Below, piece by piece: positions 37,989 to 45,863 of a stretch of 64,000 nt of DNA (position 1 is the stretch's first letter; each line of letters begins with the position of its first letter). The stretch is from positions 930,001-994,000 of the forward strand of contig CAWCVC010000002.1 in the NCBI GenBank assembly GCA_963798805.1, in the 5' to 3' direction. Both the position numbers and the translations under genes were made by a program. Below the pieces are notes generated by a model. The model was given only the letters and a program-made list of their open reading frames with translations, was not told the DNA's origin and made no database searches. The DNA is from CAVZCK01 sp963798805. Its GTDB lineage: Bacteria > Pseudomonadota > Alphaproteobacteria > Rhizobiales > Rhodomicrobiaceae.

Positions 37989-39590
37989 TCAAATTGGAAC
38001 GGTTTGCGGGCGCGCCCAGCGCAGCCACTCGGCGATCAGCAGGCGCGTGAGCGTGATGGCGGTGAACATCGACGCCAGAATGCCGATGCAGAGCGTCACG
38101 GCGAATCCGCGCACCGGCCCGACGCCGAGCCAGAACAGGATGATGCCGCCGAGAAGACCGGTCAGATTGGAGTCTATGATGGTCGCATAAGCCCGCGAGA
38201 AACCGGCTTCGACAGCCAGAATCGTGGATTTGCCTGATCTCAGCTCCTCACGTATTCGTTCATAGATGAGCACGTTAGAGTCGACCGCAACGCCCATGGT
38301 CAAAGCGATACCGGCAATGCCCGGGAGTGTGAGAGTCGCCTGCAGGATAGACAGCGAGGCGACGATGAGCGCGATATTCACCAATAGCGCCACAATGGCA
38401 AAAATACCGAACAAGCCGTATCCGGCGACCATGACGGCGACGACCGCGAAGAAGGAGATCACCGCAGCGATCTTGCCGGCCTCGATCGAATCGGCGCCGA
38501 GGCTCGCGCCGACCGAGCGCTCCTCGATTACCTGAAGCGAAGCCGGGAGCGCGCCTGAGCGAAGCAGGATTGCAAGATTGTTCGCTTCTTCGACGCTGAA
38601 ATGGCCCGAAATCTGTCCAGCGCCACCCAAAATCGGCTCGCGTATGACCGGCGCGGAAATCACCTTGTCATCGAGAACGATGGCGAACGGCTTTCCGACA
38701 TTTTCCTGCGTCACCCGGCCAAAGCGCTGTGCACCCGAAGTATTGAACCTGAAAGAAACGATCGGCTCGTTGGTGCGCTGATCGAACCCCGGCTTGGCGT
38801 CGACGAGGTCCTCGCCACTAACGATCGAGTGCTTCTGCAGGAGATAGGCGGGATCGTTCGGGTTCTGAGACTGATAGATCGCCGATCCGGGCGGCGGGTT
38901 TCCGGCCTGGGCCTCCGCGACGGGCATCGACAGATCGACGAGATGGAAGGTCAGCTTGGCGGTCTTGCCGACGAGCTCCTTAAGTTGCGTGGGATCGTTG
39001 AAACCGGGCACCTGAAGCAGGATCCGGTCCTGTCCCTGGCGCTGAATGGTCGGCTCGGTGGTGCCGAGAGCGTCGACGCGGCGGCGAATGGTTTCGATTG
39101 CGGAGCCGACCGCGGCACCGATGCGCTCGTTCATCGCCGCTTCGGTCGGGTGGATGCGGATCACATTTCCTTCGCCGCGCTGGATATCGAGGTCCTCCAC
39201 CGAGCGGCTCAGAAGATTGCCGGAAACCGGCCGGGCGAGCGCCTTCAGCTTGGTCAGCGCGGCATCGACATCGTCGGACTTACGGATCGTCACCCGTACG
39301 CTGTTGCCGGCCTTGCCGAGACCGGAATAGCCGATCCGCGCTTCGCGCAGCGCCTGGCGCACATCGCCGCTGATCGATTCCAGCCAGTCGTCCTGAAGCT
39401 CCTTGGCGTTCATCTGCAACAGCAGATGCGAGCCGCCTTGCAGATCGAGGCCGAGCGGCATGCGCATCTGCATCCAGCTAGGGAGCCCGTGAAGCTGGTT
39501 GGCGGTGAACAAATTCGGGATCGAAAACAGAATTGCGGCCAGTGAGATGGCTATGATCGCAACTGCTTTCCAACGGTCAAAATAGAGCAT
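37989..39590 (-). CDS. secD: Protein translocase subunit SecD
   Basis: A 533-residue SecD. It has the first helix (AVAIIAISLAAILFSIPN), the P1 head beginning LGLDLQGGSHLLLQM, and a large periplasmic domain. The membrane part carries GVAVDSNVLIYERIREELRSG and the closing TALTLTRL-like ITLTRLLIAEWLRW. It forms a proton-driven complex with SecF and YajC, whose genes flank it in the usual yajC-secD-secF order. Confidence 0.97.
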   Translation of the reverse strand: MLYFDRWKAVAIIAISLAAILFSIPNLFTANQLHGLPSWMQMRMPLGLDLQGGSHLLLQMNAKELQDDWLESISGDVRQALREARIGYSGLGKAGNSVRVTIRKSDDVDAALTKLKALARPVSGNLLSRSVEDLDIQRGEGNVIRIHPTEAAMNERIGAAVGSAIETIRRRVDALGTTEPTIQRQGQDRILLQVPGFNDPTQLKELVGKTAKLTFHLVDLSMPVAEAQAGNPPPGSAIYQSQNPNDPAYLLQKHSIVSGEDLVDAKPGFDQRTNEPIVSFRFNTSGAQRFGRVTQENVGKPFAIVLDDKVISAPVIREPILGGAGQISGHFSVEEANNLAILLRSGALPASLQVIEERSVGASLGADSIEAGKIAAVISFFAVVAVMVAGYGLFGIFAIVALLVNIALIVASLSILQATLTLPGIAGIALTMGVAVDSNVLIYERIREELRSGKSTILAVEAGFSRAYATIIDSNLTGLLGGIILFWLGVGPVRGFAVTLCIGILASMFTAITLTRLLIAEWLRWARPQTVPI

Positions 39591-39638
39591 GAAACCCAGC
39601 CTTCGCGACGAGGTTATTCTTGTTTGAATCCAAGCGGA

Positions 39639-40106
39639 TCAGACGTCTTTGTCCGCGGCACTCCCGGCGTCGGCGCCAGCCCGATTGGCATTGGCCGCCT
39701 TGGCGTTCGGCGCGGAGGCGTCAGCCTCGTCTTCGGGCTCGTCTTCGCTATCCTGGCGAGCCCGGGCCCGACGCGCCTCGGCTTCGCGGACATCGCCGCG
39801 CGTGCGCACCTCGGCGATGGTGCTTCTAACGACTCGAACACGTACGCCTTCGGCAAGTTCGACCTGGAGTTCGGTATCGCCGATCACCTTCGTGACCTTG
39901 CCAACCATGCCGCCAGCTGTAACAACGGTGTCACCCCGGCGGATCGAGGCGATCATATCGCGATGCTGCTTGAGCTTGTTCTGCTGCGGCCGAATGATCA
40001 GGAAGTACATAATCGCCAGGATCAGAACGAACGGCAGCAATTGCACGATGAACGAGCCACCGCCGGGGCCCGTCGCCGCCTGTGCGTAGGCTTCCGTAAT
40101 GAACAT
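39639..40106 (-). CDS. yajC: Preprotein translocase subunit YajC, with a long charged tail
   Basis: A YajC protein of about 155 residues. The membrane helix (IVQLLPFVLILAIMYFLIIRPQQ) and the domain KQHRDMIASIRRGDTVVTAGGMVGKV are typical. After the domain there is an unusual acidic and Ala-rich tail (DEPEDEADASAPNAKAANAN), longer than in E. coli YajC (110 residues). ATG 40106 has AGGAGG nine bases upstream. It is the first gene of yajC-secD-secF and diverges from the DUF815 ATPase. Confidence 0.94.
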   Translation of the reverse strand: MFITEAYAQAATGPGGGSFIVQLLPFVLILAIMYFLIIRPQQNKLKQHRDMIASIRRGDTVVTAGGMVGKVTKVIGDTELQVELAEGVRVRVVRSTIAEVRTRGDVREAEARRARARQDSEDEPEDEADASAPNAKAANANRAGADAGSAADKDV

Positions 40107-40362
40107 GGCTACACTACCTCCTTGGAAACGGCGCGTCCGTCCGGCGCATGCCCAGCGGAACGGTCGGATTTTCGGCGAATATAATGGCGTTGCCGGGCGA
40201 TGCAACGGCCAACTCTGGCGGCAGACGTTGCCTCTCCATAGCGCGAGATCCGCCTTCCCGCCAGTGCAGAATGCGGTTTCCGCTTACCGCACTTGACGAA
40301 TGGCGCATGGATTGGTCCTCTCGGCGCGCCATATTATATCGCAATCAATCCTGGAATGTCCG

Positions 40363-41274
40363 ATGTCAGCCCGTGATCCTCATCTGGCCAATGCAATTCT
40401 CTCCAGCGATCCCAAGACCCAGGCGGTCCTGGAGCGGATCGCCGGCGCGCTCGAACGGCTTGCGCCGCCTCCGCCCGCGGCGCCGGATTTCTCCGCCGCC
40501 GACGCTTTCATCTGGCAGTCGGAGCAGGAGCGCTTTCTGCCGGTCGCCAAGGTCAATCGCGTGCCGATCGAGCTTCTGAAATCGGTCGAGTCCATGCGCG
40601 ACACTTTGCTCGCCAATACCGACCGCTTCGCACGCGGCCTGCCGGCGAACAACGCCCTGCTCTGGGGCGCGCGGGGCATGGGCAAAAGCTCGCTCGTCAA
40701 AGCGATCCACGCCGCCGTTCTGGAAAAACGCATAGGCGAGGGAGCAGATGACTGCCTGAAGCTCGTCGAAATCCACCGGGAGGATATTGCCAGCCTCCCC
40801 GCCTGTCTCACACATATAAGACGCACGCCGCACCGTTTCATCGTCTTCTGCGACGATCTTTCCTTCGACGCGGACGATACCTCCTACAAATCGCTGAAAG
40901 CGGTTCTCGAAGGCGGCATCGAGGGACGCCCGGAGAATGTCATCTTCTACGCCACCTCGAACCGGCGGCATCTCATGCCGCGCGAGATGATGGAGAACGA
41001 GCGCTCGACCGCGATCAGCCCGTCGGAAGCCGTGGAGGAAAAGGTCTCGCTCTCCGACCGTTTCGGTCTCTGGATTGGCTTCCATAACTGCTCTCAGGCC
41101 GATTTCCTGGCCATGGTGCACGGCTACGCCGATCATTTCGGGCTCACCATCGACCGCGCGGCGCTCGACGCCGAAGCGCTGCAATGGTCGATGTCGCGCG
41201 GGGGCCGCTCCGGCCGCGTCGCTTGGCAGTTCATCCAGGATCTTGCCGGGCGCGAGGGCAAGCAGCTGTTTTGA
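40363..41274 (+). CDS. DUF815 family AAA+ ATPase
   Basis: A 303-residue P-loop ATPase of the DUF815 family. Walker A is GARGMGKSS (residues 102-110), and the Walker B-like stretch is FIVFCDDLSFD. The family's end part has MPREMMENERSTAISPSEAVEEKVSLSDRFGLWIGF. The cellular role is unknown. It is regularly found beside yajC-secDF in Hyphomicrobiales. ATG 40363 gives the compact start SARDPHLANAIL. It converges with the LysM/LytM gene, with a hairpin terminator between. Confidence 0.88.
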   Translation: MSARDPHLANAILSSDPKTQAVLERIAGALERLAPPPPAAPDFSAADAFIWQSEQERFLPVAKVNRVPIELLKSVESMRDTLLANTDRFARGLPANNALLWGARGMGKSSLVKAIHAAVLEKRIGEGADDCLKLVEIHREDIASLPACLTHIRRTPHRFIVFCDDLSFDADDTSYKSLKAVLEGGIEGRPENVIFYATSNRRHLMPREMMENERSTAISPSEAVEEKVSLSDRFGLWIGFHNCSQADFLAMVHGYADHFGLTIDRAALDAEALQWSMSRGGRSGRVAWQFIQDLAGREGKQLF

Positions 41275-41286
41275 GGCGCAGCAACG

Positions 41287-41322
41287 AAAAGCCTCGGCGG
41301 CAGGGGGGATTGCCGCCGAGGC
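41287..41322 (-). terminator. Rho-independent terminator of the LysM/LytM gene
   Basis: A perfect 12-base-pair stem (GCCTCGGCGGCA, 41291-41302, with its complement 41311-41322) and an 8-base loop. Read on the minus strand it is followed by TTTTCGTT, so it ends the minus-strand gene that stops at 41345. It also lies just after the DUF815 gene stop and may act weakly in both directions. Confidence 0.85.
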
Positions 41323-41344
41323 GATCGGGTCAGGACCGGGGGAG

Positions 41345-43366
41345 TCACGACCGCGAGAAGTAGCCCTCCGGATCGATCGGCTTCGAATCCTTGCGCAGTT
41401 CGAAATGCAGCTCCGGCTTGGTGACCTTGCCGGTGGTGCCCGCCTTGGAGATCACCTGCCCGCGCTTCACTACCTCGCAGCGATGGACGAGCATCTCGTC
41501 ATTGTGGGCGTAAGCCGTGACAAAGCCGTCGGCATGGCGGACCAGGATCAGATTGCCGAAGCCGGGCAACTCGTTGCCGGCATAGGCGACGACACCGTTC
41601 TCGGCGGCCTTGACCGGCGTTCCCTTCGGCACTGAGAAATCGATGCCGTCGCTGAAGGAGCCATCCTCCTTGGAGCCGAACTTGCCGATGATCACGCCCT
41701 CCACCGGCTCGCGGAAGTTTTTGGCCGCTCGAGGAGCTGGAGAGGCAAGCAGGCTCTCGCATTCCTTCGCTCCCGTCTCGCTGCCGGACCGATCCGGCGT
41801 TCCGAGGTCGCGATGCTCGGCAAGGATCGGCCGGGATTGAGTGCGGTCGCCTCCAGTGGTTTCCGCCTCCGCCGCACTGCCGGCATCGTTCATGGTCTTG
41901 CCGTTTCTATCCTCGCGAATATCGGCCTTAGCCACGCGGCGTTCGCGGCTGTTGGCGCCATTCTTCTCCGCTGGCGCATTCTGCGAGAACGGAGTGCCGC
42001 GCGAATAGCCATCCGGACGGTAGCCACGCCGGTCAGGGCCGCCGTCGTGACCGTCGGCGTCGTGGCCCCGGCCATCACGGTCATAGCCGTTGGCGCGGGG
42101 GATATGCAGCACCTGTCCCGGATAGAGCCTTGCGGTCAGCGGAATGTCGTTGAACTCCGCAAGCTGCCGGTGGCTCAGGCCGTTGCGCCGGGCGATGTCG
42201 AACAGCGTCTCGCCGGGCTGAACTGAATAGCTGGAATAGGAGCCTTTCGGATGCCTGTGGCTCTGGCTATAGCTGTCCTCACGATCATCGCTTCTCGAAT
42301 CGTCATGCCGGCTTGCATAGCGATCACGGGATTGCTCGTGATAGGGCCGCGGATCGCCATAGGACTGCCGAGCACTGGCATTGCGGTCATCCTCATGCCG
42401 GTCATATTGGTGAGGCTCTGCATAGGACTGCTGCTGGCCATAGCCGTAGCGAGGCGCCGGCCGGTAATCCCGGTAAGATGAATAGCCCGGCGGCGGCGCC
42501 TTGCGGTCGTCGGCCAACTCGTAGTCGCGGTGGTCCGCGTGCCGCTGATCGTAATCGTGATGGTCCGCCTGCCGGTGATCGTAATCGCGGTGGTCCGCCT
42601 GCCGCTGATCGTAATCATGGTGGTCCGATCGGCCCTCATCATAGGGCGTGCCGTCCCGATAGCGGTTGGTTGCCGTATATTTCGGGCTGCCGCTCACCCG
42701 CAGATGCTGGCCCACATAGATCGTCGAGCCGGTAAGGCCGTTCAGCTCGGCGAGCTGCGCCGCGCTGATCCCGAAGCGCTGAGCGATGCCGAACAGCGTA
42801 TCGCCCTGAACGACGATGTAGTCGTCGCCGGACGAGCCAGCGTGATCATAGGGCAGCGGGCGGGAGCCGTGGCCCTCATCGCGATAGGGAGGCTTATAGC
42901 TGTCGTAGCGCGGCTTGTAGCCGTAAGACGAGCCGTTGGAATAAGCGGACTCCGCATAGCGCTTGCCGGGAGCAGCACCGGCGCCTGGCGGATAGGAGCT
43001 GTTCGCACCGCCATGATCCTCGACCGGCTGCATGGCATAGCTGCCGCCGACATAGGAGCCCGGCTCGGCGCTGCCAGAGGCTGTGCGAACCGGCGCCAGC
43101 AACGCATGCTGAACGCTCGCCTCGTGATAGCCACCTGCGCCACTAACGGGCCCCGCGCTCGGCGTATCGGCATAGCCGTAAACCGGCTCGGGCGGGATCG
43201 GCACCGATCCGGTCGCGCCGGTCCCATAGCGCTCCGCCCCATTGTCGCTGAGAGAAAGTCCCTGAGAGCTGCATCCGCTCACCGAGACGAGAAGACCTAG
43301 TCCACAAATTGACGCAACGCGCTTAACAAACACACGGCGCCGCAACCCAAACTGACGAGAAATCAT
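41345..43366 (-). CDS. LysM/LytM-domain lipoprotein (NlpD/EnvC-like cell-wall hydrolase activator)
   Basis: A 673-residue lipoprotein. The signal (ASICGLGLLVSVSGCSS) ends in a lipobox with Cys. Two LysM domains bind peptidoglycan (YIVVQGDTLFGIAQRFGIS with AAQLAELNGL, and YSVQPGETLFDIARRNGLS). A very long linker rich in Tyr, Asp, His, Arg and Ser lies around them and includes four 10-residue repeats. The C-terminal LytM (M23) domain ends the protein. Its zinc ligands are degenerate: the HxxxD site reads SDGIDFSVPKG and the HxH site reads ELHFELRK. It is therefore probably a non-catalytic activator of amidases, like NlpD or EnvC, rather than an endopeptidase. It belongs to the pcm-surE side of the conserved block. 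Confidence 0.88.
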   Translation of the reverse strand: MISRQFGLRRRVFVKRVASICGLGLLVSVSGCSSQGLSLSDNGAERYGTGATGSVPIPPEPVYGYADTPSAGPVSGAGGYHEASVQHALLAPVRTASGSAEPGSYVGGSYAMQPVEDHGGANSSYPPGAGAAPGKRYAESAYSNGSSYGYKPRYDSYKPPYRDEGHGSRPLPYDHAGSSGDDYIVVQGDTLFGIAQRFGISAAQLAELNGLTGSTIYVGQHLRVSGSPKYTATNRYRDGTPYDEGRSDHHDYDQRQADHRDYDHRQADHHDYDQRHADHRDYELADDRKAPPPGYSSYRDYRPAPRYGYGQQQSYAEPHQYDRHEDDRNASARQSYGDPRPYHEQSRDRYASRHDDSRSDDREDSYSQSHRHPKGSYSSYSVQPGETLFDIARRNGLSHRQLAEFNDIPLTARLYPGQVLHIPRANGYDRDGRGHDADGHDGGPDRRGYRPDGYSRGTPFSQNAPAEKNGANSRERRVAKADIREDRNGKTMNDAGSAAEAETTGGDRTQSRPILAEHRDLGTPDRSGSETGAKECESLLASPAPRAAKNFREPVEGVIIGKFGSKEDGSFSDGIDFSVPKGTPVKAAENGVVAYAGNELPGFGNLILVRHADGFVTAYAHNDEMLVHRCEVVKRGQVISKAGTTGKVTKPELHFELRKDSKPIDPEGYFSRS
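42511..42630 (-). repeat. Four tandem 30-base units inside the LysM/LytM gene
   Basis: Four in-frame copies of a 30-base unit (42511-42540, 42541-42570, 42571-42600, 42601-42630) encode the 10-residue pattern DHRDYDHRQA with small variations. The repeats lie in the flexible linker between the LysM domains, where copy-number change by slippage would be tolerated. Confidence 0.85.
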
Positions 43367-43418
43367 GGCCGCACCTCACATCCCTTGTGAGTTTTGCAGC
43401 CAAGCGGTTAAAACAAAT

Positions 43419-43793
43419 TTAAAATCTCAACCTTTTTGATGCGATTATTCGCCGTGAGCCGCAAGACTTTCCGCCGGCGCCTCGGGCGCGCTCGAACATG
43501 CCGTAGTCGCGGATCACCCCGGCAACGCGCAGACGGTAGTCCTTGAAGTATTTGAACCGGCCCTTGCCTTGCGCATTGCGGTGTGCCGCCAGATTGCGCC
43601 ACGCTGCGAGCGCCTCCTCGTCACGGAACACCGAGAGCGACAGGATCTTGTTCTCATTCGTCAGGCTCTGGAAGCGTTCGATCGAGATGAACCCGTCGAT
43701 TTGCTCCAGGAGCGGGCGCAGACTGGCGGCGAGATCGAGATAGCTCTGCCTGTATTCGGGGTGCGGCTCGACTTCGAAAATGATGGCGATCAT
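43419..43793 (-). CDS. Antibiotic biosynthesis monooxygenase (ABM) domain protein, frame break at the C-terminus
   Basis: A small ABM-fold protein (FEVEPHPEYRQSYLDLAASLRPLLEQIDGFISIERFQSL and LSLSVFRDEEALAAWRNLAAHR). As read it has 124 residues, with an odd basic end after DYGMFERAR. If one G is removed from the GGG at 43484-43486, the frame gives ERAEAPAESLAAHGE and a stop at 43445-43447. That is the ending I expect for this family, for a total of 115 residues. Heme or quinol oxygenase-like roles are known for some relatives; here the function is unknown. Its ATG overlaps the stop of the NIPSNAP gene (ATGA). Confidence 0.78.
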   Translation of the reverse strand: MIAIIFEVEPHPEYRQSYLDLAASLRPLLEQIDGFISIERFQSLTNENKILSLSVFRDEEALAAWRNLAAHRNAQGKGRFKYFKDYRLRVAGVIRDYGMFERARGAGGKSCGSRRIIASKRLRF

Positions 43794-44119
43794 GGCTCGA
43801 CCTTTGGCGCGTGAGGAGCTGAGGCTAGCTTGAGAAAGGTCCTGTCCTCGCGAAGCAGAAACTTCTCCCGCTGGGCGAAGCGGTAGTTTTCCTGGCCCAT
43901 CGGATCAGCGGCCACTCTCGCCCGATACGCCTCATAGGCCGCAAGGTTTTCGATGTTATAGACGCCGTAGGCCAATGTCGATGAGCCCTCATGCGGCGCG
44001 AAATAGCCGATCAGATCGGCGCCACAGCGGGGAATGACCTCTCCCCAACTCTGCGCATATTGGATGAACTGATCCTTCTTCGTCGGATCGATCTCATAGC
44101 GAATGAAGCAGGTGATCAT
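43790..44119 (-). CDS. NIPSNAP family protein
   Basis: A 109-residue ferredoxin-fold dimeric-barrel protein of the NIPSNAP family (TCFIRYEIDPTKKDQFIQYAQSWGEVIPRCG then LIGYFAPHEGSSTLAYGVYNI). ATG 44119 is preferred, with GGGAG upstream; ATG 44149 is also open. The function of bacterial members is unknown. It is translationally coupled with the ABM gene and forms a two-gene insert between pcm and the LysM/LytM gene. Confidence 0.82.
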   Translation of the reverse strand: MITCFIRYEIDPTKKDQFIQYAQSWGEVIPRCGADLIGYFAPHEGSSTLAYGVYNIENLAAYEAYRARVAADPMGQENYRFAQREKFLLREDRTFLKLASAPHAPKVEP

Positions 44120-44212
44120 GTCTGGTGGCTCCCGGTTTCGTGCAGACATGATGGCATAATGGGCGGCGCGGATGGTTCGGCGGCGGCCGAATGATGAGCC
44201 ATATGGAAGCTG

Positions 44213-44839
44213 TCAGGAAACCAGCGGCACGAAACGCACCGGCAGCAGGTTGTTTTTGGTGACGCCCTTCGTGGTCTTCTCGACCAGCACCAGCCTTTGC
44301 CGTAACAGCCGCCCTCCGAGCGGCAGGATCATGCAGCCGCCCTCCTTGAGCTGGGCGACGAGCGCATCGGGCAGCCTGGATGCGGCGGCCGTCACGATGA
44401 TGCGGTCGAACTGGCGCGGCTCGGGCCACCCTTGGCTGCCATCGCCGACGATGGCGGTGATATTTTCAATGCCGAGCTTATCAAAGATCCGCTGGGCGGC
44501 ATCATGCAAGGCGGCATGGCGCTCGATGGTATAGAGATGGCGGCAGAGCCGGGCGAGGATGGCGGCCTGATAGCCCGAGCCGGTGCCGATCTCGAGCACC
44601 TCGTGATCCCGCTCGACACCCAGCTTCTCGGTCATGTAGGAAACCACATAGGGCTGAGAGATGGTCTGCCCGCAGGCGATCGGCAGAGCCACGTCGAGAT
44701 AGGCGACAGCCGACTGATCCGCGCCGATGAAGACCTCCCTCGGCACCGCGGCGACGGCATCCAGCACCCGCGGGTCGCGAATGCCGCGCTCCCGCAAATG
44801 GCTCGCCAGCTCGGCCGCGCGATCGGCGCCCGTCGTCAT
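44213..44839 (-). CDS. pcm: Protein-L-isoaspartate O-methyltransferase
   Basis: A 208-residue SAM-dependent repair enzyme that methylates isoaspartyl residues in damaged proteins. Motif I is LEIGTGSGYQAAILARL. The family stretches ALPIACGQTISQPYVVSYMTEKL and RIIVTAAASRLPDALVAQLKEGGCMILPLG are present. It follows surE on the same strand with a 63-base gap. The surE-pcm pair is the usual arrangement. Confidence 0.95.
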   Translation of the reverse strand: MTTGADRAAELASHLRERGIRDPRVLDAVAAVPREVFIGADQSAVAYLDVALPIACGQTISQPYVVSYMTEKLGVERDHEVLEIGTGSGYQAAILARLCRHLYTIERHAALHDAAQRIFDKLGIENITAIVGDGSQGWPEPRQFDRIIVTAAASRLPDALVAQLKEGGCMILPLGGRLLRQRLVLVEKTTKGVTKNNLLPVRFVPLVS

Positions 44840-44902
44840 CCCTTTAAGCGCTGCTTTCGCCGCGTCTCCCTTGCCAAGGAGCCGGCGTCAGGCTCCAATC
44901 GC

Positions 44903-45667
44903 CTAACGGCCGAGGCCGAGTTTCAGTTTCCGGCAAGTCGCGGCATCGGTCAAATTGAGATGCAGCGGCGTCACCGAGATCAGGCCCCGGCGCAGCGCCC
45001 AGAGGTCCGTGCCCTCTTCCGGCTGGGAAAGCTGCCGGTTGAAGCCAAGCCAGTAGTAGGGTTTGCCGCGCGCATCGATACGATCGACGATGCGCAGGTA
45101 GTCCTGATCGCGCTTGCCCTGAATCGTGATTTCGACGCCGCGCACGTCGTCCGGCTCGAAATCGGGGAAGTTGACGTTCAGCATCACGCCGTCCGGCCAC
45201 CCCGCGCCCATCAGCTTGCGGATGAGCCCCGATCCGTGCGCCATGGGCGTCTGCCAGCGGATATCCTCGCGTTTCTCGTAGTCGACGGCGAGGCTGAGCG
45301 CGATGGAGGGGATGCCGAGCAGCGTGCCCTCGATGGCGCCCGCTATGGTGCCGGAATAGGTGACGTCGTCGGCGATATTGTGCCCGGCATTGACGCCGGA
45401 GAGCACCAGATCGGGCTTCTGGTCGTGCAGGATATGGCGCACGCACATGATGACGCAGTCGGTCGGGGTGCCCTTCACCGCATAGGAGCGCTCGCCGAGC
45501 TTGCGCAGCCGGATCGGCTCATGCAGGGTCAGCGAATGCGCCGCCCCGCTCTGATCGGTCTCGGGCGCCACCACCCAGACGTCGTCGCTCAGCTCCGAGG
45601 CGATCTGCTGCAGCACGTCGAGCCCCGGCGCTTCGATCCCGTCGTCATTGGTGATGAGAATGCGCAT
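44903..45667 (-). CDS. surE: 5'/3'-nucleotidase SurE
   Basis: A 254-residue metal-dependent nucleotidase for survival in stationary phase. The catalytic opening MRILITNDDG (Asp8, Asp9) is followed by VVAPETDQSGAAHSLTLHEP, the VLSGVNAGHNIADDVTYSGTIAGA core and a normal C-terminus with TPLHLNLTDA. It lies between serS and pcm. Confidence 0.96.
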   Translation of the reverse strand: MRILITNDDGIEAPGLDVLQQIASELSDDVWVVAPETDQSGAAHSLTLHEPIRLRKLGERSYAVKGTPTDCVIMCVRHILHDQKPDLVLSGVNAGHNIADDVTYSGTIAGAIEGTLLGIPSIALSLAVDYEKREDIRWQTPMAHGSGLIRKLMGAGWPDGVMLNVNFPDFEPDDVRGVEITIQGKRDQDYLRIVDRIDARGKPYYWLGFNRQLSQPEEGTDLWALRRGLISVTPLHLNLTDAATCRKLKLGLGR

Positions 45668-45863
45668 TCTGCTCCTTATTTCACGCCAGCTCTCGTGTGT
45701 CCCTCTATCGTCTCGGCGTCGCCCCGGCCGTTAGCGCCGGGGCCAATTCGCCTTAACTACCCGGCACAGCGTCTGCCGATATGCGAGTGGATCCCGGTCC
45801 GGCCTTCGGCCGCCCGGGACGACGCAGGAGTTTCCGGCGCGCTCCCGGTCAACCTGGCGGACC
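45668..45863. repeat. surE-serS spacer with one copy of a GC-rich palindromic repeat
   Basis: The sequence at 45791-45823 is an imperfect palindrome centred on GGCCTTCGGCC. All but its first base recur at 48751-48783, beyond serS. Such short GC-rich palindromes are common between genes in Hyphomicrobiales. No gene is seen in the spacer. Confidence 0.8.

Noticed and set aside
42511..42630. Regular 30-base repeats that could suggest a CRISPR array
   Set aside because: The units are directly adjacent without spacers, in frame, and encode a 10-residue protein repeat in the LysM/LytM linker.
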